15,435 nt of DNA from an uncultured Porphyromonadaceae bacterium (GTDB taxonomy: Bacteria; Bacteroidota; Bacteroidia; Bacteroidales; Muribaculaceae): the NCBI GenBank assembly GCA_900541555.1, contig UQKE01000052.1, forward strand, positions 1 through 15,435. The letters are read 5' to 3'. Made by a program: the position numbers and the translations under genes. A model generated the notes under the pieces. The model made no database searches and was not told the DNA's origin. It was given only the letters and a program-made list of their open reading frames with translations. Position 1 is the first letter of the stretch. Each line of letters begins with the position of its first letter. Positions 14,415-15,435 of this stretch are shown here, piece after piece.

Positions 14415-15261
14415 GTTTTTTGCGCGGGAAAGCGTCGATGAAGCTTTTGGGCGTGATGTTCCATATTCGGGCTTGGACGGAGTCGGCATATTCGCGTATC
14501 GTGTGGTAGGCTTTGAAGGCGACATAAAAGCTGTAAACAATCTGGTGCAGCGGATAGCGCATGTATTCTGTGTCTATTCGTTTGCGTTCGGTTTCTGCCT
14601 CTTTGTAGAAGTGGGGTTGTATGGAAATGACGCGGTTTTCGTCGTCGACTGAAAGTGTCTGCATCCATGAATGGTCGGCGCCTGCGACATAGATTGACTT
14701 AAAGCCGGACGCAATTGCGAGCATAAGCGATGGGATCAACACGTTGCGGGGGCGCGGCATTCCCAATCCTGCACGGTAAACGGCATGGCGAAACCATTTG
14801 AAGCCTTCGATGGGAGTCATGTTGTAGTATGCCACGGCTACCATGCTGTTGGCAGCTTTGATGTTGCGTATGCGGCTGTTTGTCCGTGTCGTGGCCGGCA
14901 CGAAAAGGGTCATTGGCCAGTCGATGGCGTTGAAGGCGTTCCATAGCTTGTCGACATTCGGGTCGCTGGCCGAAAAGAAGTGAGGATCGGCAAGCACGTA
15001 ATAGTCCGGCCGCAGTTCGCGGAACACCGGGGTGTTTGCGGCAAAATTCACGGCTATTTTTCTTCGGCAAGCAAGGAAGTCGGCATGGTGCGCGATTGTG
15101 TCGTTGAGCGACGGCCCGTTGCCAAGCACGACGATTTCTTCTCCGCTTTTTGCCGTCGGTTTGACGGTAGAGCGGCGCGACATCAATAAAATTTTCATCA
15201 TTCCTCCAAGGGTTTGCCCTGTGGAAGCCAGCATGGCTGCTATGTGGTCGATTTTTCCCAT
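14410..15261 (-). CDS. DUF115/MptE-like Rossmann-fold protein
   Basis: This is a 283-residue protein. The N-terminus of about 40 residues is followed by EEIVVLGNGPSLNDTI (41-56), the glycine-rich motif of the DUF115 (6-hydroxymethylpterin pyrophosphokinase MptE-like) family. Next come RPDYYVLADPHFF and a later strand, SIYVAGADHSWM, with the conserved 'GaDH' type motif. Archaeal MptE makes a pterin precursor. Bacterial relatives without other pterin genes often lie in polysaccharide or glycan loci, so the reaction here is not established. The start at 15261 (MGKIDHIA) is set by the promoter at 15293-15323; the open frame runs further upstream only through the promoter. The last codons overlap the -33 region of ychF. 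Confidence 0.8.
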   Translation of the reverse strand: MGKIDHIAAMLASTGQTLGGMMKILLMSRRSTVKPTAKSGEEIVVLGNGPSLNDTIAHHADFLACRRKIAVNFAANTPVFRELRPDYYVLADPHFFSASDPNVDKLWNAFNAIDWPMTLFVPATTRTNSRIRNIKAANSMVAVAYYNMTPIEGFKWFRHAVYRAGLGMPRPRNVLIPSLMLAIASGFKSIYVAGADHSWMQTLSVDDENRVISIQPHFYKEAETERKRIDTEYMRYPLHQIVYSFYVAFKAYHTIREYADSVQARIWNITPKSFIDAFPRKKL

Positions 15262-15292
15262 TTTGCTTTTTGCGCGATAAGGCACGATAGTG

Positions 15293-15323
15293 CAAAGGTA
15301 GTGCAAGTTGAGCGCAATGCAAA
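15293..15323 (-). promoter_or_regulatory. Promoter of the DUF115/MptE-like gene
   Basis: On the minus strand TTTG (15320-15323), 19 nt, then TACCTTTG (15293-15300) match the Bacteroidetes consensus exactly. The leader is about 26 nt. The -33 box lies inside the arm of the hairpin repeat at 15309-15359. Confidence 0.8.
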
Positions 15324-15359
15324 GAGCTTGCTCGATTTGCATTGCCGAAACGCAGCCTG
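15309..15359. repeat. Promoter-linked hairpin repeat, copy 1
   Basis: These 51 bases are repeated exactly at 15385-15435. The core is a 10-bp perfect stem GCAATGCAAA/TTTGCATTGC with an inner GAGC/GCTC stem and loop TT. The minus-strand -33 box of the downstream gene is within the stem. Confidence 0.9.
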
Positions 15360-15384
15360 CCTTATGAAAAGGTAGCATTCAGGC

Positions 15385-15435
15385 TGAGCGCAATGCAAAG
15401 AGCTTGCTCGATTTGCATTGCCGAAACGCAGCCTG
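15385..15435. repeat. Promoter-linked hairpin repeat, copy 2 (runs to the window edge)
   Basis: An exact copy of 15309-15359 with a 76-base period; it may continue beyond the window. An extra outer stem CAGGCTG/CAGCCTG (from 15380) encloses it. A second promoter-like pair on the minus strand, TTTG (15396-15399), 21 nt, TACCTTTT (15367-15374), is one base off at the -7 box. Confidence 0.9.

Noticed and set aside
15309..15435. Tandem repeats considered as a CRISPR array
   Set aside because: Only two units are visible, the spacer is 25 nt and itself hairpin- and promoter-like, and no cas gene is present.

Overview
The window looks like chromosomal DNA of a Bacteroidales bacterium (Bacteroidota). 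The evidence is threefold. Promoters have the phylum's own form (TTTG, 19-21 nt, TAnnTTTG) instead of -35/-10 boxes. Shine-Dalgarno sequences are absent. The protein families (a TonB-dependent receptor followed by DUF4876- and DUF6850-like envelope proteins, DUF6249/DUF5056-like proteins around an ECF sigma factor, and a T9SS/DUF6383-like C-terminal domain) are typical of the order. I cannot fix the genus.

Layout. 1-475 is non-coding and holds two copies of a short hairpin repeat. 476-615 is a tRNA-Gln on the minus strand with its own promoter and terminator. 786-2330 is a tight three-gene cluster: a DUF6249-like membrane protein, an ECF sigma factor and a small membrane protein that may be its anti-sigma factor. 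2400-9732 is a four-gene envelope operon with a promoter at its head and a long hairpin terminator at its end: TonB-dependent receptor, surface lipoprotein, second outer-membrane barrel, and a secreted beta-propeller-like protein with a sorting-type C-terminus. 9778-11817 is gyrB with its terminator. 11855-13032 is a toxin-antitoxin module of foreign appearance lying between two identical 40-bp repeats, with another related repeat beside it. 13096-14391 is tRNA-Ala and ychF on the minus strand. 14410-15323 is a DUF115/MptE-like gene on the minus strand. Its promoter lies in a hairpin repeat that occurs twice in tandem up to the window edge.

How the genes work together. The four-gene operon is the best candidate for a little-studied system. 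A TonB-driven channel, a lipoprotein probably on the cell surface, an auxiliary barrel and a secreted propeller-like protein are co-transcribed, which resembles a Sus-type uptake unit in logic but has no SusC/SusD homologue. Its substrate cannot be read from the sequence. The sigma cluster just upstream could sense envelope conditions, but the operon has a housekeeping-type promoter, so a regulatory link is unproven. The remaining genes are housekeeping (gyrB, ychF, two tRNAs) or accessory (the toxin-antitoxin pair). Leader hairpins, paired repeats and the promoter-bearing tandem repeat are the main unexplained non-coding signals.
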